64,000 nt of DNA from JAEZKC01 sp046546375 (GCA_046546375.1 JBKGXV010000007.1:15720-79719); one strand, 5' to 3'; positions 24,590-33,293 are shown, numbered from the stretch's first letter. Numbers and translations: made by a program. The notes: generated by a model not told the origin, from the letters alone.

Positions 24590-25945
24590 ATGCTTAAGCT
24601 GCATCCTGTCAAAGCTATACAGGGAAAAGTCGAAGTTCCCGCCAATCCGGAACTTCTGTATTTGGCTGCACTGAGCGCCTGTGCTACCGGGCTGAATCTG
24701 CGAATTCCCGGAATAAAGAAAAGTGCAGTTCTGGAAGATGTATGCAGATCACTTGAAAACCATGCCACAACCGAACTGAATGATTCGGTATTAGCCATTT
24801 CTCCTGTTAAGAGTGATGATCCGGCCCTTCTACTCAAACTGCCCCGATCTCTTTCTGCGTACAGAACGATGTATCTTTTCATGGGGTTGGGAATGGGCAA
24901 AACAGTGGTTTCGCCCGATGCCTCACAAAAGCGCATCGAAGCCTGGAAGGAACAGGGAAAACATCTGGGAATAAAACTTGAGCAAGTGGGAATTGCCCAG
25001 TCGGTCGGATTGCGCCTTGAAGAATATACTGAGTCCTCTTTGGGAAACATAAACGAGGAAAACACCGCAGCACTCCTCTCTTTTCTTCTAGGCAGAAACG
25101 AAAGCCGCTCCTTCACGATCAGTTTTTTCCTCTCCAATCCACTGCGGCACCTCTCGCAGGCTCTGGGATTACCGATCACGGTAAAATCAGCCTCTGCAGA
25201 AAAGAAAAACGATCCTCTGATGCAGCGGATCCGGTTTCTTCAGCAGAAAAAGAAAATCGCCACTACTCAGAATCAGAGCTTCACAGTGACTGTGGATTTC
25301 ACCAGTCCGGAAAAAGACAGGAATGTTGATATCTCTTTACCTGGCGATGACATTCTCGCCTCCGCACTCGTGAGTGCCAAATGTCTGATTCCGAAAGGAT
25401 CTCTGGTGATATCCAACGTCCCTTTGGAATCCTGGGCCTCGCAGTGTATGGGATTCATACGGAAAATGGGATGCAAACTGTCCATACAGGAAAACAGCCG
25501 TACCTCTTTCGGATCGGCTGGAATGGTGACTATACAGAAAACAGATTTGACAGGAAGAAAAGTGAGATGTTCACCTCTGTATCAGTTCACCGGACAGCTG
25601 CCATGCATGGCGGTCACCGCAGCGTTCGCAAAGGGACAGTCAGTATTCAGAGAACTTGAGGAACTCAGACTGGATGAGCCGGACGGCATTGATCTTCTGG
25701 AACAATGTCTGCGTACACTGGGAGTTCGTCATGGCGAGATGCCGGACGGAATAGTCATGGAGGGTGCCAGAGATTTTGACGGATTCGATCTCAACGGGTC
25801 CCTTGAGGCCCATATAGCAGTTGCATTCAGTATTGCCGGATTGAAATGCATGGGTGAGACCACCATAAGTGATGAACACCTGTCGGCCCGGTGGCCAGAA
25901 TTCGAAGAGTTGCTGAACAAAATTTGCGAATTCCGTTCACAATAA
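24590..25945 (+). CDS. Degenerate EPSP synthase (AroA) homologue, probably not active as EPSPS
   Basis: 451 residues from the ATG at 24590 (AAAGGAG 7 nt upstream). The whole two-domain EPSP-synthase fold can be traced: GKVEVPANPELLYLAAL where active enzymes read VPGSKSxxxRALLLAAL; SAYRTMYLFMGLGMGKTVV for NAGTAMRPL; PDASQKR for the GExRMKERP turn; RLDEPDGIDLL for RVKExDR; SLEAHIAVAFSIAGL for the NDHRMAM block. The Lys/Ser/Arg of the first motif, the Ser-Ser-Gln triplet, the catalytic Asp (replaced in TGQLPC), the Lys/Arg of RVKExDR and the Arg of DHR are all missing; only the first-lobe Arg and one Glu-Asp pair remain. The reading frame is intact and in the operon position normal for aroA after tyrA. 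It may be a scaffold, a new-function enzyme, or an enzyme with a relocated active site. Confidence 0.75.
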   Translation: MLKLHPVKAIQGKVEVPANPELLYLAALSACATGLNLRIPGIKKSAVLEDVCRSLENHATTELNDSVLAISPVKSDDPALLLKLPRSLSAYRTMYLFMGLGMGKTVVSPDASQKRIEAWKEQGKHLGIKLEQVGIAQSVGLRLEEYTESSLGNINEENTAALLSFLLGRNESRSFTISFFLSNPLRHLSQALGLPITVKSASAEKKNDPLMQRIRFLQQKKKIATTQNQSFTVTVDFTSPEKDRNVDISLPGDDILASALVSAKCLIPKGSLVISNVPLESWASQCMGFIRKMGCKLSIQENSRTSFGSAGMVTIQKTDLTGRKVRCSPLYQFTGQLPCMAVTAAFAKGQSVFRELEELRLDEPDGIDLLEQCLRTLGVRHGEMPDGIVMEGARDFDGFDLNGSLEAHIAVAFSIAGLKCMGETTISDEHLSARWPEFEELLNKICEFRSQ

Positions 25946-25958
25946 GCAAGGATAGGGT

Positions 25959-26858
25959 ATGAAACGGGTATCCTCTTTTGGCGTAGTTGCATTCAAGAAA
26001 AACAAAGAGACTAAAGAGGTATTACATCGTATTCAAAGATGGTCTCAGGCAAATGATATTACCGTGCACTTTCATCCCGATCTTTCCGGTCAACTTACCT
26101 CGGACAACTCAATTCTTGAGTCCAAAGAAGAACTTCTGGCGAAAAGTGATGCACTTGTCTCTGTAGGTGGAGACGGCACGTTTCTTTCAGTTGCTCACAT
26201 GAGCCGCTTTTCAGGAAAGCCGGTGGTGGGTATAAATCTGGGCGGACTGGGCTTTCTCACCGACATAGGTCCAGAAGAGCTGGAAGTGAGTCTCAACAAG
26301 ATCTGCTCCGGTGAATATCACACAATAAGCAGAATGGTTCTTGAGGCCTGTATTGTACGGGACAGTGATCTTATTTGTCGATTTAATGCGCTCAATGATA
26401 TATATATAAACCGAATCAACACCCCAAAACTGACCTCGATCTCAGCCTGGTGCGGTTCAGCTTTCATTACGGATTTCTTCGCAGACGGTATAATCGTGGC
26501 TACACCGAACGGTTCCACTGCGTATTCTCTTTCAGCCGGCGGCCCTATTGTGGAACCCACCGTTCAGGCTTTTCTTCTTACTCCCATTTGCCCTCACTCT
26601 CTTACCGAAAGGCCGATCATTCTGCCTTCGGACCGCAGCATTAAACTGATTATAAACGAAAAAAATCCCGATCTGCTGCTGAGTGCAGACGGGTTGGAAT
26701 CGTTACGGTTGCGCAGCGGTGACGAAATTATCATCTCCTACGGTGGTGTCCGCACCAATCTCATTCAATTGGTGGAACGTTCCTACTTTTCTCTTCTCAG
26801 AAAGAAAATGGGCTGGGGACAGGGGTACAAAAAAAGGAGTGACCACAATGATACGTGA
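25959..26858 (+). CDS. nadK: NAD kinase
   Basis: 299 residues. GGDGTFLSVAHM (catalytic Asp in the GGDG motif), GINLGGLGFLTD, DGIIVATPNGSTAYSLSAGG and LTPICPHSL are the family signatures. It phosphorylates NAD to NADP. Its end overlaps recN by 11 nt, a common pairing (nadK-recN) in bacteria. Confidence 0.97.
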   Translation: MKRVSSFGVVAFKKNKETKEVLHRIQRWSQANDITVHFHPDLSGQLTSDNSILESKEELLAKSDALVSVGGDGTFLSVAHMSRFSGKPVVGINLGGLGFLTDIGPEELEVSLNKICSGEYHTISRMVLEACIVRDSDLICRFNALNDIYINRINTPKLTSISAWCGSAFITDFFADGIIVATPNGSTAYSLSAGGPIVEPTVQAFLLTPICPHSLTERPIILPSDRSIKLIINEKNPDLLLSADGLESLRLRSGDEIIISYGGVRTNLIQLVERSYFSLLRKKMGWGQGYKKRSDHNDT

Positions 26859-28536
26859 CCTCCGCATTAAAAATCTCGCACTTATTGAAGATCTTACGCT
26901 GGAATTCCGGAATGGATTCACAGTTTTCACAGGTGAGACGGGAGCAGGCAAGTCGATCCTCATAGGAGCGATCGGGCTGCTTTTGGGTGAAAGGGCCTCC
27001 TCGGAAATGATCCGCAGTGGAAAGGAGGAGGCTGAAGTAAGTGGAGTGATGGAGATAAGGTCATTCCGTTCCCGACTGGAAAACTTTCTTACAGAGTCGG
27101 GTATCGAAGCAGAGGACGGCTGCATTATCATACGCCGCAAACTCTCCAGAAACGGAAAAAACCGCGTACGTATCAATCAGATACCTGTTCCTCTTTCGAC
27201 TCTTAGAAGATTGGGCGACATGCTCATTGATTTACACGGTCAGCACCAGCATCAGTCCCTTCTGGATGAAACCACACACGTGCGGATTCTCAACACGCTT
27301 CCCGGAGTAAAGGAACCCGCGGATACTTACAATCAGACATACCGCAATTATCTCAAAGCACAGGAACTGCTGAAAAGCGAACGGAAAAAAGCAAAAGAAC
27401 TTGCTGACAAAAGGGACATTCTTGAGTTTCAGTTGAAGGAGCTCAAGACACTCAATGCACAGAAAGGTGAAGAGGAAGAGCTTGAAGAGGAACTGAACCT
27501 GCTGTCCTCCTCTGCAGAACGCATCGCCTGCGCAAATGACATACTGGAAACAATGAACTCCGGTAACGGAGAAACACTGCAGAAAAAGCTTTCGCATATC
27601 AAAAGAAAACTTGAAGCTTTCAGCAAATACGATACATCAATTCAGCCCTGGGTAAATGACATTGACGGTGTTATCTCGATCTGCTCGGAACTGGACCTGT
27701 TCTGCGCCACTTATCTTCAGCAAATAGGAACCAGCAGTAACCAGAACAGAATCGAGGAGATCAACTCAAGACTCGCTAAAATCCAGCGCTTGAAAAAGAA
27801 ATATGTATGTGATCTTGATGAATTGATCCAGAGAAAAGAAAATATACAGAACGACCTTGATTCCATCAGCAATTCAGATGCTCAGCTGGACCTGCTGGAA
27901 AGTGAACAGAAAAAGGCCAGAGAAGCGTGTATGAGCGCAGCTCACAAACTCACACAAGCCAGAATAAAAGCAGCCGACGAGTTCGATGAGAAAATCTCCG
28001 GGCGCATGAATAGGCTCGGATTCAAAGATGGTCTGTGGAAAACCGACCTTCGGAAAACAAGTGAACCCGGTCGGGAGGGACTTGAAACTGTTCACTTCCT
28101 GGTTCGTACCAATCCCGGAGAACCGTTTCTTCCTCTGGCGAAAACGGCTTCGGGGGGCGAAATTTCCCGTCTTATGCTGGCAGTAAAATCCATTCTTGCT
28201 GAAAATGATGAAATACCAGTGTTGATTTTTGATGAAATCGATACGGGTATAGGCGGAGTTTTGGCCGGAGAAGTATCAAAAGCGCTGTACGCCTTGAGCA
28301 ACACTCATCAGGTTCTGTGCATCTCCCATCTACACCAGATTGCGTCTTCAGCAGACCATCACTACAAAGTAACCAAAAGTGTTTCAGGCGGCCGTACTGT
28401 CACCTTGGTTGAATCCCTTGATGATTCCCGGCGAGTTGACGAAATTGCACGCATGCTGGGTGGGGAATCCGATATCAGCCGAAAGCATGCGGAGGAATTT
28501 CTTAAGAAAAACCGTAACTACAAAGAGACGGTCTAG
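26848..28536 (+). CDS. recN: DNA repair protein RecN
   Basis: 562 residues from the ATG at 26848, chosen because AAAAGGAG precedes it and MIRDLRIKNLALIEDL is the canonical RecN start. Walker A GETGAGKS, a central coiled coil (~155-370, very rich in Lys/Glu), the ABC signature SGGEISR, and Walker B VLIFDEIDTGIGG. It is an SMC-like ATPase acting at double-strand breaks. Its TAG stop shares the palindrome CTAG (28533-28536) with the stop of the convergent gene. Confidence 0.96.
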   Translation: MIRDLRIKNLALIEDLTLEFRNGFTVFTGETGAGKSILIGAIGLLLGERASSEMIRSGKEEAEVSGVMEIRSFRSRLENFLTESGIEAEDGCIIIRRKLSRNGKNRVRINQIPVPLSTLRRLGDMLIDLHGQHQHQSLLDETTHVRILNTLPGVKEPADTYNQTYRNYLKAQELLKSERKKAKELADKRDILEFQLKELKTLNAQKGEEEELEEELNLLSSSAERIACANDILETMNSGNGETLQKKLSHIKRKLEAFSKYDTSIQPWVNDIDGVISICSELDLFCATYLQQIGTSSNQNRIEEINSRLAKIQRLKKKYVCDLDELIQRKENIQNDLDSISNSDAQLDLLESEQKKAREACMSAAHKLTQARIKAADEFDEKISGRMNRLGFKDGLWKTDLRKTSEPGREGLETVHFLVRTNPGEPFLPLAKTASGGEISRLMLAVKSILAENDEIPVLIFDEIDTGIGGVLAGEVSKALYALSNTHQVLCISHLHQIASSADHHYKVTKSVSGGRTVTLVESLDDSRRVDEIARMLGGESDISRKHAEEFLKKNRNYKETV

Positions 28537-30365
28537 AGGCCCTGAGAATCGAGACTCCGAATGAATGCTTCCCTGTAGAAGAAATGCTTGGGATCGGTGA
28601 TTTTGTAATTATATTTACCGAAAGAGATGTCATATCTTGACTGACTTCTGAGGCCGTAACCTATATGCACATGCGGTCCGCTGGTCCTTCCGGTCATGCC
28701 GATTGTTCCTATGGCCATTCCCTTAGTGATCTTATCACCTGTTTTGACAAATCTTTTGTTAAGATGTGAAAAGAAGATGACCATTCCATCCTTTACCACA
28801 CCTACAGTTCTTCCACCGGTGCTTTCTGTTTTAAGAACGGCTTCTCCCTCGACCGGACTGATTACTTCTGTGCCGAGAGGCGCCGCGACATCCAAGCCAT
28901 AGTGCGGCCGTCCACCGCCGGTACCTCTTTCACACCAATCACCGGTTATGTAGGGATGATCACTTTTCACCAGACTCATGAAAAAATTGTAAACAGGTTT
29001 CAGCCTTTTTTCATTCGAATTCTCTATCTCCATTGGAGGATAAAATTTCACCGCAAGGCCATCGGGTATCTTGTGCACATTGGTGATTCTGGGCTCTCCT
29101 GAAACCCGTGTCAGATTATGAGCGGTGATGGTTTCACGCAGATAGCCGTCAATTTCTCTGTAGCTTGGCACTTTGGCTTTGAAAATACTGATAGCGTGTT
29201 TTGCCAGTCTGTACATGCTTTCACCCCGGGAGAATTGATGGCGAATGACATTGTCTTCTCTTTCAACCATCTGCTGAGGTGCAATCGGACGCGGAGGCGA
29301 TATTTCGGGAACCGAAGGATTCAATTTGATCAGAGCAAGAATCACTACAGCTGCCAAAGCTTTTGCCAAATACCCAAGCCGTTCCTCTCTGATAACCGCA
29401 GCACTGTTGTCGTAGGTGATACTGTTGAGCACATACTGGACATTTCGAGCAAGCTGTTCGAACGCTTTCGATGCATTTGAATACCTGCGGAATTCCTGAA
29501 CGGACTTGCCAATATCCTGAGCATTGCGTATCAGAGCCGACTCAGGTATTTCAAGATCAAAAATGATTGACTGAGGCAGAAGTGAACATCCCGAATCATT
29601 GTGCACCGCCACCTGTTCGCAGAGGGTTTCCAGAAACCTCCTGTTTTCGAACATGGTCCTGGTTTTCCCGACCAGCTTTGAGTCCTGCTTACCGTACACT
29701 TCATTCTTGACGACTCTCAACCGGATCTGGGGGTTTTTGGACACCAGCTTTTTCACATTCAGCAGGTACTCTCTGAGACTCTTGGTTGAAAGGGCATTGA
29801 GAGTAACCGGTATGAGATTCAGATCACTGTTGAGGAAAAGAAGGCGGGTAAGCTTATTCCAGACAGAAGGAGTGTCAAGAATGATATACTTGTAGTACTC
29901 TCTTGCCACTCTGAGATTATAGAGAAGATTGTTATAGTGATATCCCCGAAGAGACCGGAAAAGTTCCGAACTGGCAGGAAGAACATCGAGGCAGGGTTTT
30001 ACTTTTATGACAGTATCCTTGAGGGCCCCTTTTCCCACGACTCCGGCAAAGAGGAAGGATTCGGCTGCTCGGGACCAGTTCCCGACCTTTCCGGAAGAGG
30101 CAGGCTGAACGAAAGCTGAAAACCGACGTCTGAAAAATTCCCAGGACGAGTAGGTGGCTTGGGAAGCATCCACCCCCAGAGCAACACTGGCACTTCCCTG
30201 AACATCCAGATCAACGAGCAGCGTCGGTCCTTTCCTGCTAAGCGAAAACGCCAGGTTTGTCGCGACCGTGGATTTCCCCACACCGCCTTTGATATTGGCG
30301 ACATGTATGATTCCACCCTTGTCTGTATCGGTGAAAATCAGAGTTTTTTTCTGTTTTTCAGCCAT
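28533..30365 (-). CDS. ParA-type ATPase fused through a membrane segment to an M23 (LytM) peptidase
   Basis: 610 residues, continuous frame, start ATG at 30363-30365. Residues 19-300 are a ParA/Soj-type ATPase: deviant Walker A KGGVGKST (26-33), VDLDVQGSAS, and Walker B YIILDTPS (160-167). Residues ~332-347 (YLAKALAAVVILALIK) form the only likely membrane helix. Residues ~374-442 resemble a LysM-like module (FSRGESMYRLAKHA, ending IPDGLAVKFYPP). Residues ~460-595 form an M23 endopeptidase with intact zinc ligands: H488 and D492 (RPHYGLD), H567 of the HxH pair (PHVHIG), and H565 and H534 (FFSHLNK) as further catalytic His. The topology puts the ATPase in the cytoplasm and the peptidase in the periplasm. 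I know of no named family with this order. The upstream pseudo-receiver gene ends 14 nt before it. A role in coupling positioning or segregation to wall cutting is inferred. Confidence 0.88.
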   Translation of the reverse strand: MAEKQKKTLIFTDTDKGGIIHVANIKGGVGKSTVATNLAFSLSRKGPTLLVDLDVQGSASVALGVDASQATYSSWEFFRRRFSAFVQPASSGKVGNWSRAAESFLFAGVVGKGALKDTVIKVKPCLDVLPASSELFRSLRGYHYNNLLYNLRVAREYYKYIILDTPSVWNKLTRLLFLNSDLNLIPVTLNALSTKSLREYLLNVKKLVSKNPQIRLRVVKNEVYGKQDSKLVGKTRTMFENRRFLETLCEQVAVHNDSGCSLLPQSIIFDLEIPESALIRNAQDIGKSVQEFRRYSNASKAFEQLARNVQYVLNSITYDNSAAVIREERLGYLAKALAAVVILALIKLNPSVPEISPPRPIAPQQMVEREDNVIRHQFSRGESMYRLAKHAISIFKAKVPSYREIDGYLRETITAHNLTRVSGEPRITNVHKIPDGLAVKFYPPMEIENSNEKRLKPVYNFFMSLVKSDHPYITGDWCERGTGGGRPHYGLDVAAPLGTEVISPVEGEAVLKTESTGGRTVGVVKDGMVIFFSHLNKRFVKTGDKITKGMAIGTIGMTGRTSGPHVHIGYGLRSQSRYDISFGKYNYKITDPKHFFYREAFIRSLDSQGL

Positions 30366-30379
30366 TCTGTATCACGTCT

Positions 30380-30721
30380 TTACAGTGCTCCAACCACGGA
30401 ATCCACATCAGAGGGTTTGTACAGTACCTGGTCTCTGTCATGAGGTGTTCTGTTGTTAAGAGAGCTGAATGTTTCATCGGCATTGTAGAAAACAATAGGG
30501 GTGTTCTCAAGTTTCTGATTGATGCCGAAATATTCGTAAATCGAACGTCCTTTTTCCCATGTCTCGACATTCATAAGCAAGCTGTCAAACTGCGATGTGT
30601 TCAAAGAATCGAGAAAACAGTTCGATGTCGAACAATCCACTGCCTCAATGTTCTTCTTTTCCATCTCTTCCAACATCTGGGCAACTCTCTTATGCCCGTC
30701 GTCCAGTACCAAAACTTTCAT
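30380..30721 (-). CDS. Stand-alone pseudo-receiver domain protein
   Basis: 113 residues from ATG at 30719-30721, preceded by GGGAG; a longer start further upstream is unlikely. It folds like a response-regulator receiver: acidic pair DD at 7-8 (MKVLVLDDG), final Lys102 (VLYKPSD), but the phospho-acceptor position reads SLLMNVETW, with Asn51 for Asp. It is therefore likely non-phosphorylatable. It lies 14 nt upstream of the ParA-M23 gene and should be cotranscribed, so it is a plausible cytoplasmic partner of that ATPase. Confidence 0.72.
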   Translation of the reverse strand: MKVLVLDDGHKRVAQMLEEMEKKNIEAVDCSTSNCFLDSLNTSQFDSLLMNVETWEKGRSIYEYFGINQKLENTPIVFYNADETFSSLNNRTPHDRDQVLYKPSDVDSVVGAL

Positions 30722-30775
30722 TTCACTCCCCTTATTAGATGCACTGTTTTTGAAAAACACAATTTAAAAGCAATT

Positions 30776-30801
30776 CAGCTCCGGATAAACACACGGAGCT
30801 G
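30776..30801 (-). terminator. Weak terminator-like hairpin between TPR gene and pseudo-receiver gene
   Basis: CAGCTCCG (30776-30783) and CGGAGCTG (30794-30801) form a perfect 8-bp stem with a 10-nt loop, 29 nt beyond the TPR gene stop. On the minus strand it is followed by AATTGCTTTT, a poor U-tract, so it may attenuate rather than end transcription. Confidence 0.45.
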
Positions 30802-30829
30802 AAAATTCATTACGGATTAAAACTACAGT

Positions 30830-31513
30830 CTAACTGTCTGCCTTAGCAACATTCAATACAGCTATAAGGTTTTTCGCACGCTGATGATATGCAGTAGCAA
30901 GAGTATCGGAAATCAGTTCTTCACACATCTTTTCGGCCAATTCCACATTGCTTTCCTGATTGAGAAGAGCCAGTTTCCACCGAACAGCGGGATGGCGATA
31001 CCTGAGTTTCTCATCGGCAAGCGCTTTGTTCAGATAATCCATAGCCATGGAGACATCCCCCTTAGCCTCATACGCCGCAGCCAACCCCTCCAGTGCCTGA
31101 GCACCGACAAAACCGGCCATTTGACGATCCTGCACAGCCGTTTCAAACCAGTCTATGGCTTGATCAAAGTTCTGCTGCTGCATATAGATACTTCCTATCA
31201 TGAATGCGCTCATTACGCCGTGAGGTGTCTTGCTGTACTGATTGGCCACTTCGGTAAATGCTTTAAGTGCTTTATCCAGATCATTGGCATTATAGTCGAT
31301 CATTGCAGTACCGAAAATTTCCTGAGCATTTCTGATGCTGGATTCTTTAGCATTGTAATAGAGTACTGCCCCCACGGCCACCACAATAACTGCTACAACG
31401 GAGATAATCACAGCAGTACTGTTTTTTGAGATATACTCTTTTGTTTTGATGATCCGTTCCAGTACTGGATCTTTGTTTATCTCCTGCTTTTTTTTATGCT
31501 GTTGAATATTCAA
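30830..31513 (-). CDS. Membrane-anchored TPR protein (YfgM/Tol-Pal-like organisation)
   Basis: About 227 residues from a TTG at 31511-31513, chosen because GGAGG lies 9 nt before it and because a promoter (31545-31573) overlaps any longer frame. A basic N-terminus is followed by one membrane helix (STAVIISVVAVIVVAVGAVL) and then 3-4 TPR-like repeats (NDLDKALKAFTEVANQY; NFDQAIDWFETAV). Type II topology would place the TPRs in the periplasm, as in YfgM (partner of the Sec translocon and PpiD). It precedes the pseudo-receiver/ParA-M23 pair. Confidence 0.75.
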   Translation of the reverse strand: MNIQQHKKKQEINKDPVLERIIKTKEYISKNSTAVIISVVAVIVVAVGAVLYYNAKESSIRNAQEIFGTAMIDYNANDLDKALKAFTEVANQYSKTPHGVMSAFMIGSIYMQQQNFDQAIDWFETAVQDRQMAGFVGAQALEGLAAAYEAKGDVSMAMDYLNKALADEKLRYRHPAVRWKLALLNQESNVELAEKMCEELISDTLATAYHQRAKNLIAVLNVAKADS

Positions 31514-31544
31514 GCTATTTCCTCCTTGGCATCCGCTCTGAATA

Positions 31545-31573
31545 ATGGTAAGATCTCTGCAGAATCCTGTCAA
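31545..31573 (-). promoter_or_regulatory. Sigma-70-type promoter of the TPR/pseudo-receiver/ParA-M23 genes
   Basis: On the minus strand: TTGACA (31573-31568), 17-bp spacer, TACCAT (31550-31545). The predicted transcript start lies about 25 nt before the TTG start at 31513. The -35 is consensus; the -10 matches 4 of 6. Confidence 0.55.
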
Positions 31574-31711
31574 TACCTACGTATCGGAACGTAGAACATT
31601 GCAGACCGATTGTAATAAAATGGTTCTCATTGAGGGTAAAAGTCAAGTATACACCCCTTTGAAACCGTCTAAAAGGTTATATTTTTTTAAAATTCCTCGA
31701 GTATTCAGTTT

Positions 31712-33262
31712 ATGCACCATGAATCTTCTCCCCACCAACGGGAAAACAGCAGTCCTGTGAGCAATAACGAGCTCCTGGTTCAAAACGAGCTGTTGAAATC
31801 TCAGCTCATGAACGCATCTCTAATAAATGAACTAACCAAAGTGCTGCACTCCTGTACCGACCTGGAAGGTATAATAAAAACTGTACTGCTCTCTTTTCAG
31901 GATCTGCTGGATTTCGAGCGGGTGATCCTGTTTCGTCTGGATAAAAAAAACTTCAACCTCCGCCCCGAATCGTGGGTAGGATTCAATGTAGGTGAAGTGG
32001 AGGATATCACAATCTCCTTGGGTTTCGAAGGGGGCGATATCACTGATGCGATTTTTTTGAACAGGCATATTCTGGTGGAAGAACCGGACGAAACGAGTGA
32101 TGCTTTTTATATTGAGCTGAAGTCACCCTCCTATCTGGTCATTCCGCTTCTGAGCAAGCCCAACAAGCACTGTTGGGAGGTGAAAAACTGCGCGAAACAA
32201 TCCTGCGCCTGCTACGGCAGCATCAACCCTTTCTGCTGGAGTCAGACAGGTGCGGGCAAACTTCTCAACACCCGGACCGAAGATCAGAGGCGAAAGAGCT
32301 GTATAGAATGTCCTGCATTCAAGGCGGACGGTGTGTTCTGGATGGACAGGAAGGACAAACAGACTCCTGTCTCCAGTGATGACATCACCACTTTGACAGC
32401 CATAATCAATCTGGCCGGTCTGATAATCGACAATTACCATATAATGAATGCACTCGACTGCGCCAATCACGATCTGCAGAAAGCCAATGAACAGCTGAGA
32501 ATAGTGAATTACGACCTGCAGATCGCTCAATCCAAAATCAGAAGCGATCTTGAACATGCCCGCACTATCCAGCAAAAATTACTGCCTCAAGACATAGAAA
32601 CCACAAACGCCTTCTCCATCGGTTCGGAATATCTTTCAGCCGATGCGGTTGGAGGGGATTACTTCGACCTTTTTGAAATCGACTCTGAGGTGTACGGCCT
32701 TGTGGTGGCGGATGTTTCCGGACACGGAGTAGCTTCAGCACTGATAATGTCCATGGCCAAAGTACTGCTGAAAACCTATTCGCAAAAAGAATTGTCTCCC
32801 CAGAAAACTCTTGAGCGTATAAACGAGGTCTTTCTTTCCGAAATTGCAACTGAACATTTCGTGACTATATTCTACGCCGTCTTCGATACAAAAAAGAAAA
32901 CTATAAAATTCACCTCTGCAGGTCACTGTCCGGCTCTATTTTTGAATAAAGAATCTGGAGATTACACTCTTTTAAAAGCAGACGGTCTTTTTCTTGGAGT
33001 ATTTCCGGATATGATGCTTTCGGAAAGACAATTCGACTATGAACACCGCACCCACCGCCTGATCCTCTACACAGACGGGCTTACGGAAGCCAATAATCTG
33101 CAAAACGAAATGTACGGATTGGACAGACTCATCGAAATGTCCAAAAAGACCGCGGAATTTGATGCGGAAGCAGCAACAGAAAAAATCCTTGTTGATCAAA
33201 AGAAATTCTGCGGTGCGGTCAAGCCGGAAGATGACATAACCCTTCTCTTACTGGATCTGTAA
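31712..33262 (+). CDS. GAF-domain PP2C-type phosphatase (RsbU/SpoIIE family) with Cys-rich insert
   Basis: 516 residues. A short N-terminal coiled coil leads into a GAF domain (~35-245). Inside it sits a Cys-rich insert resembling the 'two-CW' motif (CWEVKNCAKQSCACYG, CW, then CIECPAF). A coiled-coil linker (~250-285) joins to a C-terminal SpoIIE-type phosphatase (~290-514) with metal-binding GGDYFDLF and DVSGHGVASAL, and LYTDGLTEA. Such proteins dephosphorylate anti-anti-sigma factors in partner-switching. No anti-sigma or STAS gene is adjacent. The Cys cluster could bind a metal or Fe-S cluster, giving redox or ligand sensing; that is inference. Confidence 0.87.
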   Translation: MHHESSPHQRENSSPVSNNELLVQNELLKSQLMNASLINELTKVLHSCTDLEGIIKTVLLSFQDLLDFERVILFRLDKKNFNLRPESWVGFNVGEVEDITISLGFEGGDITDAIFLNRHILVEEPDETSDAFYIELKSPSYLVIPLLSKPNKHCWEVKNCAKQSCACYGSINPFCWSQTGAGKLLNTRTEDQRRKSCIECPAFKADGVFWMDRKDKQTPVSSDDITTLTAIINLAGLIIDNYHIMNALDCANHDLQKANEQLRIVNYDLQIAQSKIRSDLEHARTIQQKLLPQDIETTNAFSIGSEYLSADAVGGDYFDLFEIDSEVYGLVVADVSGHGVASALIMSMAKVLLKTYSQKELSPQKTLERINEVFLSEIATEHFVTIFYAVFDTKKKTIKFTSAGHCPALFLNKESGDYTLLKADGLFLGVFPDMMLSERQFDYEHRTHRLILYTDGLTEANNLQNEMYGLDRLIEMSKKTAEFDAEAATEKILVDQKKFCGAVKPEDDITLLLLDL

Positions 33263-33293
33263 GAAAAGAGCTTGTCTCAAAAAAACCGTTGTA

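Noticed and set aside
31514..31573. Longer start for the TPR membrane protein
   Set aside because: The extension would overlap a consensus-like promoter and lacks a ribosome-binding site; the TTG at 31513 has GGAGG.
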